A stretch of 64,000 bases of DNA from contig CM067366.1 of NCBI GenBank assembly GCA_034401795.1, positions 85,729,964-85,793,963 on the forward strand, given 5' to 3'. Below the pieces are notes generated by a model. It saw nothing but the letters and a program-made list of their open reading frames with translations, did no database searches and was not told where the DNA came from. Within the stretch, counting starts at the first letter, position 1. The number at the start of each line of letters is the position of its first letter. The translations under genes and the position numbers were made by a program. Origin of the DNA: Chaetoderma sp. LZ-2023a. Lineage: Eukaryota; Mollusca; Caudofoveata; Chaetodermatida; Chaetodermatidae. This document shows positions 54,481 to 64,000 of the stretch, in pieces.

Positions 54481-56612
54481 TCAGGTACGCTTCGGCCCCT
54501 TCTGTCCGCCCTTTGAGGCCTTACCCTTACCCTTCCCCTTGCCCTTCCCACCTCTAGGGCGGTCAGGAGCAACATTGGGGAGGGTAGGCGCCTCTACAAC
54601 CTTCCTGGGCTTCTTCGCCGGCGGCGGCTCTGAAACCCCAGCTGAAGCAGAAGTTGCAACAGGCCTAGCTTTCGCCTTGCCCTTATGCTTCTTCTGCTCC
54701 TTTGAACGTTGTCCCGTTAGCGGTTTCCCCACAAGCCCTAGTGCATGTGCTTGTCGCACTAGCTCTAGCTGTAGGTTTACCGCTAACCGATTCTGCGCGA
54801 TACTGGCGGTATCCTCTAAGATGGCCCACGCTTGGCCACCGAAGATGCTAGGCCCTGTCAGGGGTGTCCCAAGGAGACGCTCCCTGACTGCCGTAGCCGG
54901 ACGCATATGGTCAATGACCATTTGCCTCCTGGATTTCCTCACACGCGCTTGCACCCTTGCCAATGCGTCCATCGACAGCACCAGGCCGTCATTGACACAT
55001 GAAAGCGCCACAGGTGGCACAGGGTGGCCTGCCCCGCTTCAGCCCACACCGACTGAAGGAGACGATAAGAGTGGTTGACAGCGCTCATCGCTGCCCTCAC
55101 ACCCTCATCGCATAGGGACAGGACTTCTTCCTGGTGTACCTGAGACTTGTCCACAAGTGCCGGACCGGGGTGACCCGGCACGGCACTCTGGACGCCCAGT
55201 ACCCATCGGTCATCCTCCGTGACCGACGGGACTACACCATACCTGTCGTATTCCCCCCGCGGAATACGACATCTTGCCCGCACCTCCCTGGAGGCCGCAG
55301 GGAGCTGACCCTTGGTCATTAGTTATTTGCTATAAATAGCATCCAACCATTCTATGAACCGTGGATCCAGTCCCACTGACTGGATCCGGGCCGCGGGCAA
55401 AATCCCCGTCCTGATCGACGCAACTGACGGACGGGGTGCATCTTCATCGGCCGTGGCCGAAACCACAGACGGGTCAACCCTGGCTAGCCACGCCAGAGCA
55501 TCTGACCAATCTACCTCCGATGAAGACACCCCCGCAAACACGTCACCCGTTGACGTGCTCACGGGTCTGCCAGCCACGGCCTCCCAGCAAGGAGCCACGG
55601 CTGACACGCCAGGCACTCCGGTACCACACGGTTCCGCCGCCACCCCATGAAACACTCCGGTCCATGGGGTAGGTCCACACGGAAAACCGTACGGACCCGT
55701 AGCAGTCGCGGAACCATAGCCGGACACGGGCGCCCACGGCACCACACGTCCGACTGCCGGACCAGGCGAGATAGGTGAGTACCACGCCCGGCCCGGCACA
55801 CCCGTTCCCGTGACGGCTGGTGCCAAACCAAGCCGCACGGAACCGGTGCACGGTAACGGATTTGCCTCAGCCACAGGCGGAGCCGCTGACCTGGCTTGCG
55901 CCAAACCAGACAAATGGAGGCCGGTTCCGTCTAGGACGGAATCAACCTCCATATTCTCCACCTGCGGCTTCACGGGCCGCAGCAACCTCTCCTCCTCGGC
56001 CTCCTCGTCTTCAGACTCCGAAGAGTCGTCACTAGACGAGTCAACCGTGGAACCGTCCTGGCGGACGGCTCCCACACCTGACGGACCGGCCACCGCTACT
56101 GGACCACCCGGAGGTGGCCGCAGAGAGACAGAACCCGTCTGGCCGAAGCCAGACGGGACCGCCATGGGGCCGTACGAGACGGCCCCCTCGGTAACCAGTC
56201 CAGAATCCTGTCCGAGGACAGGATCCGTACCAGGCATGGGGAGAAACTGCCCCCCAACCTTTGGTAGCAGGGACGACACCAGCGTGGGCAGAACGCTATG
56301 CAGAAAACCCTGCATAGCCGGACCAAACCACGCCGGCGGTGCCATCTCCGCCACCTCCAGCTGGGGACGTGGAGCACCCCCACCGGCCGAACCGGGCGCT
56401 CCACAATTTCCTCTCGGACCGCCTGACCCCGCGTCAGACCCAGCCAAGTCCTTCTGGGCAAGGAACTTAACCATCGTTTCGACGGACCACACTGCACAAA
56501 CATTACACCTATGATCTATATTACACAGGGCACACCTAAAACAGACATGGTCCTTGAACATTACACGGACAAACTTATGGCAGTCGTCACATGATGGCGG
56601 GGCTGGATTGGC
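54481..56612 (-). pseudogene. Element B ORF1 (Gag-like), lightly broken
   Basis: The exon opens after the acceptor-like TTATTTTATAG. It reads PPSCDDCHKFVRVMFKDH, then VCFRCALCNIDHRCNVC, a Cys-rich putative zinc-binding region. A long Gly/Pro/Ser-rich acidic segment, a LARVDPSVVSAT region and IQSVGLDPRFIEWLDAIYSK follow. A TAA (55323-55325) stands where element A has CAA. A one-base deletion near 55035 then shifts to the last 179 codons (DGLVLSMDALARVQARV and a Lys/Gly-rich tail ending GPKRT). The first Met (56561) follows the first Cys pair and is Thr in element A, so the real start is probably on an upstream exon. Role: nucleic-acid-binding capsid-like protein by analogy. Confidence 0.8.
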
Positions 56613-56624
56613 CTATAAAATAAG
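56613..56624 (-). promoter_or_regulatory. Putative splice acceptor before DIRS ORF1
   Basis: Minus strand GTGCTTATTTTATAG|GCC matches element A GTGCTTGTTTTCAG|GCC at 21863-21879. In both copies the conserved Cys-rich coding starts right after it and no ATG precedes the first Cys pair. The donor was not identified. Confidence 0.45.
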
Positions 56625-57530
56625 CACAAACCTACAATAAACAAGCGGAACGAGACACGGATGGAAGGCAGACAATTAATTTTCAAATATTTTGACTCAT
56701 AAATTAACCGTAACCTCCCGCACCCCCCCCCCCCACGTTACAACAACGATCGCATTGATTATGACGACAAGTACGCGGCGGGCACAACACACCCATAATA
56801 GATCCTACAGGATGTGTAACGGCTCCAGGAATCATATCGCATAGCATTCAGGGTATATTTACTAATCAATATAAATTATACTCCTAACGAACGCAGCACG
56901 ATATGTGAAGAAAACAACAAAATGTATAACAACTGCTGTCTCACACGGTAAAACCGCAGACCACACATCTACTCAAGAATTTTGAAACCACCGATCATTG
57001 CAAACCGATCGTGATCGCACGTAAACTTGATCATTCTAAAGTTTCCGGTACCATTTTTTAGTACGCAGCACCCAGAACAAGATGCGCGATTTAATGAAAA
57101 AATTTTTCTTCACATAAACATCCGAGCGACCGGGTGTGACGTCACCCGCTCGGATTCTACGGAGAACGACGTCAGCCGATATTCGTGTTAGAAATACCGT
57201 AGCAAACACCTATTTTCATATCTGCCGATCGCCTGTTGGGGTTTAAAGAAGGCGATCGTCTGGCATATATCGTTGTTAGCACACGTCCCAGATTCTATGG
57301 GGTCAGAAATTGGAACATGTGACACAACGAAATTTAGAGACCTAAGTCTTTTAACTATGGATAATAAAGAACAATACAACCTGGTTGTCTTGGGCGGTAT
57401 TCTCCATAGTCCTTAGTTATCCTTTCAGAACACACAAACTATCACTGATTAAAGACTTAGATTCCTTTAAAAACACTAAAATCCTTAATGCGAAAAGCAT
57501 GTATTGCACTTGTTGCTATGCAAAAAAGAA
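56625..57530 (-). other. Element B leader / putative intron
   Basis: About 900 bp with no supported ORF. It contains a C run (56725-56734), the CRE at 57137-57144 and A/T-rich stretches. Parts parallel 20990-21876 of element A. Confidence 0.6.
57137..57144 (-). promoter_or_regulatory. CRE-like TGACGTCA in DIRS-B leader
   Basis: It lies about 545 bp inside the left end. Its flank TCCGAGCG and CACACCC are shared with element A on the coding-strand orientation. Conservation across two diverged copies suggests function; binding is not shown. Confidence 0.5.
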
Positions 57531-57684
57531 TGAGCTCTATGGTAAACTGGTACCCGGCAGTTGGGAGCCGAGTACCCGGTTCCCAGGAGTCGGTAAAGCT
57601 TTCTAAGTCTATAGTCCTAGAGCCGCTGTCAAGGCCAGCTGTATATCAGAAGTAACAGAATGGTGAGTATTGATCGAAGGAGAA
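57531..57684 (-). repeat. Element B left inverted terminal repeat
   Basis: It ends ATTGATCGAAGGAGAA on the plus strand, directly against element C sequence (TGGCGGAGTCTGAC). It is inverse to 50574-50760. The hairpin arm has one change (CTGGTACCCGGC for CGGGTACTCGGC). Confidence 0.88.
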
Positions 57685-57685
57685 T

Positions 57686-58640
57686 GGCGGAGTCTGACAG
57701 ATCCCTCATATAGTAATCCGTGAAAGAGGACTCACAGTGCCATTGTGCAACAGCCATGATGTCCTCTAATGGAACACCATTGTAAAGGGCGGTCGAGGCG
57801 GCTATTCCTCTAACATTGTGTGCCCTTGCGCATTGCACCTGGTGCCCAGTCGCAATCTCATGGGTAGTCTGAATGCATTCGACTACCCAACGAGAGATAG
57901 AATCCATGGATGCGGCGCCATATGGCTTCTTATGGCATATCCACAGATGTCTATCATTCGACCGTAACGAGTCAGTCCGTATTCTGTACTTAGTCAAAGC
58001 ACGGACCTGGCACCAGACACTGGCATCACGATCAAACCTTGTTAGTTTCGGTTTTCCGGGATATCTCAAAGATTGATTCTTTGACATAAACTCTGCTATT
58101 GGCAGTAGGCGCAGACACTCTCCGGAGACAATAAATCGGTCGCTCTCTGCTGAAAGTGCATGGATCTCACGGCGCCTTCTAGCTGAGGAAGCTGCCAATA
58201 GAAAAACCGCCTTTAGAGTCAAATGCTTTAGACTAGCCGAACGCAACGGTTCGAAAGGGTGCTTGGCCAGTACATTAAGCACTAAAGATAGACTCCAGGC
58301 TGGAATGACTACCAGTTGTCTCGGTCGGACATTGCTCATTCCCTTCACCATCACATTTAACTGGGCCACCTCTGGACTATCCCTGTTGGCTAGATAAGGG
58401 ATGACTGATGCCAAAGCTGACTTGTATCCAGCAATTGTGACAGGAGCTAGTCCTGAAAAGAACAGCTCACAGAGAAAGTCTGCAATTTGCTGAATAGTGG
58501 ATTGAAAGGTATCAATAGCCTTTTCTTCACACCAGTCTGCAAATCAATTAAACTTGTTGTTATATGACTTGATGGTTGACCTCCTTCTCGCAGCTGCGAT
58601 GAAATCGGCAGCTCGTCGAGAAAAGCCTTCCGACGTGGAA
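57686..58640 (-). pseudogene. Element C tyrosine recombinase, broken
   Basis: The N-terminus IDCVDVIKQRSTSEGFS runs into a stop near 58544 (after YNNKFN). The 261-codon open piece (57629-58414) keeps ARRRREIHAL, RAHNVRG (catalytic His retained), LEDIMAVAQWHCES and FTDYYMRD. Its last 18 codons read into the element B terminal repeat and are a fusion artefact. An internal deletion removes the PIII segment before PKLTRFDRDASVW. Confidence 0.82.
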
Positions 58641-59379
58641 CGTTGTTTGATAACATCCACGCAGTCAATTTGAACATTTCGGGACGCTCGTGTAGGAGGC
58701 GTCCCTTGGCCTGGGAGATTATGTTCGGAATCTCGGGTAGCTGCACTGGGCTTTCCACCAGCAGATCTAGAAGATCCGTGAACCACGCCCTGCTGGGCCA
58801 AAATGGTGCTATTAGCAGGACCAGGCACGGTTCCTCCCTGATCTTCACCAATATCTTCGGCAGAAGAATGGTGGGCGGGTACGAGTAAGCGTGCATCCCT
58901 CTCCAGCTTATCGCCAGAGCGTCTGTATCGACGGCATTTGGATCTGGAATCGGCGAGACATAAGTCATGATTTGAGCATTTTCCCTTGTGGGGAACAAGT
59001 CCACGTTGGGTTTGCCCCAATGCTCGAAGATCCTTCGTAGAACTGGAGGGTTGAGTGACCATTCTGTTGGCAGAATTCTCTGTCTGCAAGACAAAGCATC
59101 CGCCAGAATGTTCAATCGCCCAGGAATGTGAGCTGCTTTCAAAACAACCGAGTAATTCCTGCACCATTGAATCAAGTGCCACAATTTGATACACAGTGTG
59201 GGTGACTTGGTCCCGCCTTGGCGATTTATGTATGATACTACCGTCGAATTGTCCGACCGTATCAATATCACCTTGCCCCTGATCATCGGAAGAAACTCTT
59301 CCAACGCCAGTTCCACTGCCATCATTTCCAACAGATTGATATGCAGCTGACTCTCCTGGAGAGTCCATGTGCCTGAGAC
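58447..59379 (-). pseudogene. Element C RNase H and C-terminal region
   Basis: One open frame keeps LLEMMAVELALEEF, IRSDNSTVVSYINRQGG (catalytic Asp intact, unlike B and E), LADALSCRQRILPTEW, VDLFPTRENAQIMTYV and APFWPSRAWFTDLLDLL. The usual stop after FNPLFSK is changed to Leu, so the frame runs on to 58447. The apparent N-terminal MTFPA comes from element F terminal sequence. Confidence 0.85.
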
Positions 59380-59554
59380 TGCAGGAAATGTCAATTTCCC
59401 TTTCTCCGAGATCTAACAATACTCACCATTCTGTTACTTCTGATATACAGCTGGCCCTGACAGCGGCTCTAGGATTATAGACTTAGAAAGCTTTACCGAC
59501 TCCTGGGAACCGGGTACCCGGCTCCCCACTGCCGAGTACCCGTTTACCATAGAG
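59380..59554 (-). mobile_element. DIRS element F: 175-bp right-end fragment
   Basis: It starts TGCAGGAAATGTCAATTTCC inside element C and follows the right terminal repeat through the hairpin arm to ACCATAGAG, where the right end of element E begins. Small differences from E (for example GGGTACCCGGCTCCCCACTG) show it is its own copy. The rest of F must lie beyond E. Confidence 0.8.
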
Positions 59555-59802
59555 TGCAGGAAATGTCAATTTCCCTTCTTCTGAGATCTAACAATACTCA
59601 CCATTCTGTTACTTCTGATATACAGCTGGCTCTGACAGCGGCTCTAGGACTATAGACTTAGAAAGCTTTACCGACTCCTGGGAACCGGGTACTCGGCTCC
59701 CAACTGCCGAGTACCCGTTTACCATAGAGCTCATATTGTTTGCATAGCCACCAAACAAGAGAAAACTATGGCTTGCCTCCGTGGGGCTGGGAGGCTGGGT
59801 CC
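59555..59802 (-). repeat. Element E right inverted terminal repeat with hairpin
   Basis: It has the same organisation as the B right repeat, with the perfect CGGGTACTCGGC / GCCGAGTACCCG hairpin at about 59687-59718. Confidence 0.85.
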
Positions 59803-59904
59803 GTAACAGAATGGTGAGTATTGTTAGATCTCGGAGAAAGGGAAATTGACATTTCCTGCATTCTCCTTCGATCAATACTCACCATTCTGTTACTTCTGAT
59901 ATAC
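59803..59904 (-). repeat. Element E internal complementary region
   Basis: The same complement-of-ends junction as in B and D (CCTGCA/TTCTCC). Confidence 0.85.
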
Positions 59905-60413
59905 ACCAGATTTGATCAGTAACCTGGTGGGAAGGGGCAAGCCATACATGCTAATTTTGCCCCTTGGAGAAAGATTTTAGACTTCAAACTTGACTAACGG
60001 AGACCTAAAAAGGACCGTCAAGTTTACGGAACCGAATCACATTCGCGTCACAGCTCCCCCCCCTTTTTCCTCCTAAGAAAAGGGAGAGAACTAACGAACA
60101 TGTATCTCGCCTGAAAACACCAATATGCCAAGAGGGTTAACTACTCCCTGCATATCGCTTGTATTAGCCTGGGAATGAGCATGAATATATACGATGAATG
60201 AACATGATACATATACATAATACAAAAAACTCTCACTTGTTGAATTACCTTATGATAACAGGACTTCAGACGTACCGCCTACAACCATTCACCGGTTCGG
60301 CCATCAGTGACACAATCTGGTTGACATCCTCTCGCCTGACCATGCCTGCTTTAGGTTCTTTTCTTACCGAAGTGAGAAAAGGGGAAAAGCAGTGTGGTCA
60401 CTAACTATCGTTT

Positions 60414-61435
60414 CAAAACAGCTAAAGCGAGTGGATTGGCTGAGTCTGACACATCCCTCATATAGTAATCCGTGAATGAGGACTCACAGTGCCATTGTGC
60501 AACGGCCATGATGTCCTATAACGGAACACCATTGTAAAGGGCGGTCGAGGCGGCTATTCCTCTGACATTGTCTGCCCTTACGCCTTGCACCTGGTGCCCA
60601 GTCGCCATCTCGTGAGTAGTCTGAATGCATTCGACCACCCAACGAGAGATAGTATCCATGGATGCGGCGCCATAAGACTTTTTATGGCAGATCCACAGAT
60701 GTCTATCGTTCGACCGTAACGAGTCAGTCCGTTTCTTGTACTTAGTCAAAGCACGGACCGGGCACCAGACACTGGCATCACGATCAAACCTAGTTAACTT
60801 CGGTATAATGATCGGTTTGCCGGGATATCTCAAAGATTGGTTCTTTGACATAACCTCTGCTCTTGGCAGAAGACGCAGACCTTCTCCAGAAACAATAAAT
60901 CGGTTCCTCTCTGCCGAAAGCGCATGGATCTCACTGCGCCTTTTAGCTGAGGAAGCTGCCAATAGAAAAAACCGCCTTTAGAGTCAAATGCTTTAGACTA
61001 GCCGAACGCAACGGTTCGAAAGGGTGCTTGGCCAGTACATTAAGCACTAAAGATAGACTCCAGGCTGGAATGACTACCAGTTGTCTCGGTCGGAGATTGC
61101 TCATTCCCTCAACATCACATTTAACTGGGCCACCTCTGGACTATCCCTGTTGGCTAGACAAGGGATAAATGATGCCAAAGCTGACTTGTATCCAGCAACT
61201 GTGACGGGAGCTAGTCCTCAAAAGAACAGCTCACAGAGAAAGTCTGCTATTTGCTGATAGTGGATTGAAAGGTATCAATACCCTTTTCTTCACACCAGTC
61301 TGCAAATCTGTTAACCTTGTTGTTATATGACTTGAAGGTTGACCTACTTCTCGCAGCCGCGATGAAATCAGCAGCCTGTCGAGAAAAGCCTTCCGACGTG
61401 GAACGTTGTTTGATAACATCCACGCAGTCATTGAA
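60414..61435 (-). pseudogene. Element E tyrosine recombinase, inactivated
   Basis: It shares with B the HxxR His to Asp change (60570-60572), the TAG at 60516-60518 and the one-base deletion after FQSTI near 61257. Two further frameshifts, near 60965 (ASSAKRRSE side) and 61108, are private to E. Confidence 0.88.
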
Positions 61436-63340
61436 CATCTCGGGACGCTCGTGTAGGAAGCGTCCCTTGGCCTGGGAGATTATGTTCGGAATCTCGGGCA
61501 ACTGCACAGGATTTTCCACCAGCAGATCTAGAAGATCCGTGAACCACGCCCTGCTTGGCCAATACGGCGCTATTAGCAGGACCAGACACGGTTCCTCCCT
61601 GACATTCACCAAAACCTTCGGTAGAAGAATGGTGGGTGGGTACGCGTAAGCGTGCATCCCTCTCCAGCTTATCGCCAGAGCGTCTGTATCGACGGCATTT
61701 GGATCTGTAATCGGCGAGACATATGTCATGATTTGAGCATTTTCCTTTGTGGCGAACAAGTCCACGTTGGGTTTGCCCCAATGCTCGAAGATCCGTCGCA
61801 GAACTGGAGGGTTGAGGGACCATTCTGTTGGCAGGATTCTCTGTCTGCGAGACAAAGCATCCGCCAGAATGTTCAATCGGCCAGGAATACGAGCTGCTTT
61901 CAAAACAACCGAGTAATTCCTGCACCATTGAATCAAGTGCCACACCCTGATACACAGAGTGGGCGACCTGGTCCCGCCTTGGCGATTTATATATGATACT
62001 ACTGTCGAATTGACCGACCGTATCAATATCACCTTGCCCCTGATCATCGGAAGGAACTCTTCCAACGCCAGTTCCACTGCCATCATTTCCAACAGATTGA
62101 TATGCAGCTGACTCTCCGGGAGAGTCCATGTGCCCGAGACCTGGTTCTCCCAGGCAGGCACCCCACCCTTCCAGCGATGCATCCGTGTAAACGGACAGCT
62201 GGGGTTGGGGTAGGTGCAGCGAAACCCCTATTAGGAGATTCTGACGCTGTTTCCACCATAGCAGATGCGATATTATCGGCTCCAAAACTGGCACCAGTTT
62301 TGACAGGGGTTCTGTTCTCTGTTTCCACAGAGACATCAGATACAACTGGATAGGTCTTCGCATTAGAGCATCGTACGGGATAACCTGCTCCATGGAGACC
62401 ATTATGCCCAGCATCTGAAGGAACCGCCTCGCCTTGAATGTGGTTTCCCACTCGAAAACTCTTGAGGATGGCTAACAGAGACACCACTCTGGGCTCTGAT
62501 GGGTAAACCCTGCCCTCCTCAAGGTCGAATCGCATCCCCAAATAAACGAAACGTTGAGTGGGCGTCAACTCGGATTTCTCCTCGTTGACTATGCAGCTTA
62601 GATCTGAAAGTAACTTCAGAGTCAGAGCAGTATCCACGTTCAACCTGGCTGCCGAGTCTGCCTTAAGCAGCCAGTCGTCTATGTAGGTGTGTAGCGCCAC
62701 GTTCTCTTTTCTGAGAAACGCTGTCACCGCAAGGACCACTCTTGTGAAAACCCTCGGAGCTGTCGACAGGCCAAACGGGAGACTGTAAACTCCCATAGTT
62801 GACTCTGAAACGCAAATCTCAGAAACCTGTGCCAACTCCGATTCATAGGAATGTGGAAATATGCATTTTTCAGATCGATCGATACACACCACATTCCTTT
62901 CCTCAATCCCGCATTACCGACCTCGGAATTTCCATCTGGAACCGAGGTGTATGGCTAAACCAATTTAATGGCCTGAGATTGAGTATGGGTCTCCATCCCC
63001 CTGTGCTCTTGGGGACAAGGAACATGTTTGAATAGAAGCCTGGAGTGTTTCGATTTGCTGGATTTATTGCTCCCTTCAGAAGCAAACCCGACACTTCCTT
63101 TTGAACGGCTTCTAACTTGTCTGGCTCCCTTGGTACGGGTGTCCAGACAGGTGCCAAAGACAGATTTTGTGGTGGAAAGTCCCACCACTCCGGCATGTAA
63201 CCCTGGGATAACCATCCCAGGACCAGACTGTCTGACGTCACACCTTGCCAGGCCTCGACGAAACGCATGAGCCTTCCACCCACCATAGACGCCTCGACGT
63301 CTAACGGGGTTGTCCGGCTCGCAGTCCGCCCCCCCCCCAC
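61247..63340 (-). pseudogene. Element E reverse transcriptase / RNase H, inactivated
   Basis: All RT blocks of B are present (DLKNAYFHIPM, YIDDWLL). The RNase H Asp to Val change recurs (62012-62014, RSVNSTVV). The MPRSVMRD frame end, the NHIQ insertion and the fusion to YR recur as well. The N-terminal part is open from 63340 as MGGGRTASRTTPLDVEASMV, in frame because its C tract is two bases shorter than in B. Confidence 0.88.
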
Positions 63341-63460
63341 TCTTTCTTAACGAGAGAGAGAGAGAACCATTTCGTTCTAGGCACGACGGGTATAACTGGC
63401 ACCGCTGTTCCTGTCACACAGGCGCGGTCCAGGCGGATATGAAGGGAGCTTTTCGTACCC

Positions 63461-64000
63461 TCAGGTACGCTTCGGCCCCTTCTGTCCGCCCTTTGAGGCC
63501 TTACCCTTACCCTTCCCCTTGCCCTTCCCACCTCTAGGGCGGTCAGGAGCAACATTGGGGAGGGTAGGCGCCTCTACAACCTTCCTGGGCTTCTTCGCCG
63601 GCGGCGGCTCTGAAATCCCAGCTGAAGCAGAAGTCGCAACAGGCCTAGCTTTCGCCTTGCCCGTATGCTTCTTCTGCTCCTTTGAAGGTTGTCCCGTTAG
63701 CGGTTTCCCCACAGGCCCTAGTGCATGCGCTTGTCGCACTAGCTCTAGCTGTAGGTTTACCGCTAACCGATTCTGCGCGATACTGGCGGTATCCTCTAAG
63801 ATGGCCCACGCTTGGCCACCGAAGATGCTAGGCCCTGTCAGGGGTGTCCCAAGGAGACGCTCCCTGACTGCCGTAGCCGGACGCATATGGTCAATGACCA
63901 TTTGCCTCCTGGATTTCGTCACACGCGCTTGCACCCTTGCCAATGCGTCCATCGACAGCACCAGGCCGTCATTGACACATGAAAGCGCCACAGGTGGCAC
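63461..64000 (-). pseudogene. Element E ORF1 C-terminal part (cut by window end)
   Basis: 179 codons match the B ORF1 C-terminus with a few substitutions: DGLVLSMDALARVQARVTKS, LLGTPLTGPSIFGGQAWAIL, then a Lys-rich region and a GKGKGKGKASKGG tail. The rest of ORF1 and the left end lie outside the window. It is probably part of a dead element. Confidence 0.82.

Larger units (their letters stand above)
50574..57684 (-). mobile_element. DIRS element B, full length (7.1 kb), inactivated
   Basis: The complete structure on the minus strand is: left inverted repeat (57684-57531), leader with a CRE (57137-57144), putative intron acceptor, ORF1 (56612-54481), RT/RNase H (about 54340-52270), YR (about 52440-51424), 3' UTR (51423-50933), ICR (50932-50822) and right inverted repeat (50821-50574). 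It lies between element C (left-end side) and element D (right-end side). Many indels and substitutions in catalytic residues show it is not autonomous. Confidence 0.92.
57686..59379 (-). mobile_element. DIRS element C, truncated at both ends
   Basis: It holds RNase H from VSGTWTLQESQLHINLLEM to the YR near its C-terminus. It is cut at SDSA by the left end of element B (57684) and on its 5' side by the right end of element F (59380). ORF1, RT, ICR and both terminal repeats are absent from this window. It differs from D over their shared 1.1 kb, so C and D are separate copies. Confidence 0.85.
59555..64000 (-). mobile_element. DIRS element E, continues beyond window
   Basis: The order matches B: right repeat (59555-59802), ICR (59803-59904), 3' UTR (59905-60413), YR, RT/RNase H and the C-terminal third of ORF1 at the window edge. 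Sequence is nearly identical to B over 4.4 kb and shares its inactivating changes. It also has private ones, such as an extra base in the A run near 60965 and a lost T near 61108. Confidence 0.9.

Noticed and set aside
54539-56514. Long plus-strand frames opposite DIRS ORF1 (179 and 234 codons)
   Set aside because: They are shadows of GC-rich minus-strand ORF1 coding, with no recognisable domain.
59380-60000. Solo terminal repeats as LTRs of an LTR retrotransposon
   Set aside because: The repeats are inverted relative to the element's other end and accompanied by an ICR and a tyrosine recombinase. No integrase, protease or direct LTR pair is present.

Overview
This window is eukaryotic, repeat-dominated DNA. 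It most likely comes from a marine invertebrate, and a mollusc or other lophotrochozoan is my best guess. That guess rests on the types of transposons and on GGTCA-rich tandem repeats; no single-copy marker proves it. I support only one plausible host gene, a glycosyltransferase-31 (beta-1,3-galactosyl/GlcNAc-transferase type) coding exon at 32547-33830. Nearly everything else is transposons, their fossils, satellites and microsatellites.

Layout. 1-2820: mostly featureless DNA with a non-LTR 3'-end-like fragment and a small diverged duplication. 2821-12034: a 9.2 kb minisatellite of 20/21-bp units. Its left edge and unit match the tail of a dispersed foldback MITE (family M), of which further copies lie at 12035-12300, 13889-14078, 14122-14520, 31470-31820 and 41696-42008. 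13080-20786: TIR/foldback elements, a GGTCA-rich tandem array with two perfect estrogen-response-element-like palindromes, LINE fragments, a tRNA-like SINE and microsatellites. 20787-27010: DIRS element A (+), an old tyrosine-recombinase retrotransposon with degraded ORF1, RT/RNase H and YR. 27060-32340: degenerate ~150-bp, ~175-bp and near-perfect 50-bp tandem arrays plus MITE copy M4.

32547-33830: the GT31 exon. 33890-39650: a nearly full-length CR1/L2-like LINE (-). Its ORF1 carries a coiled coil, an SGNH-hydrolase domain and CCHC zinc knuckles; its ORF2 carries an APE endonuclease and RT. 40830-42914: a second, degenerate LINE (+) split by a MITE. 42935-48590: degenerate tandem repeats, LINE ORF1 and LINE C-terminal fragments, and foldback elements.

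48594-64000: five DIRS copies on the minus strand (D, B, C, F, E), inserted into one another. Element B (50574-57684) is full length and shows the classic DIRS order: left inverted terminal repeat, ORF1, RT/RNase H, YR, internal complementary region, right inverted terminal repeat. B and E share the same debilitating lesions (an RNase H Asp to Val change, a YR catalytic His to Asp change, a YR nonsense codon and several frameshifts). They are therefore either copies of one dead template mobilised in trans or products of a segmental duplication. Element D retains an open 339-residue YR.

The most interesting structure is the minus-strand DIRS-in-DIRS cluster with recognisable recombination junctions. 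Next are the apparent birth of a 9 kb minisatellite from a MITE tail and the repeat-borne transcription-factor-like sites (CRE and ERE palindromes). All similarity statements come from reading the sequence; no database search was run.
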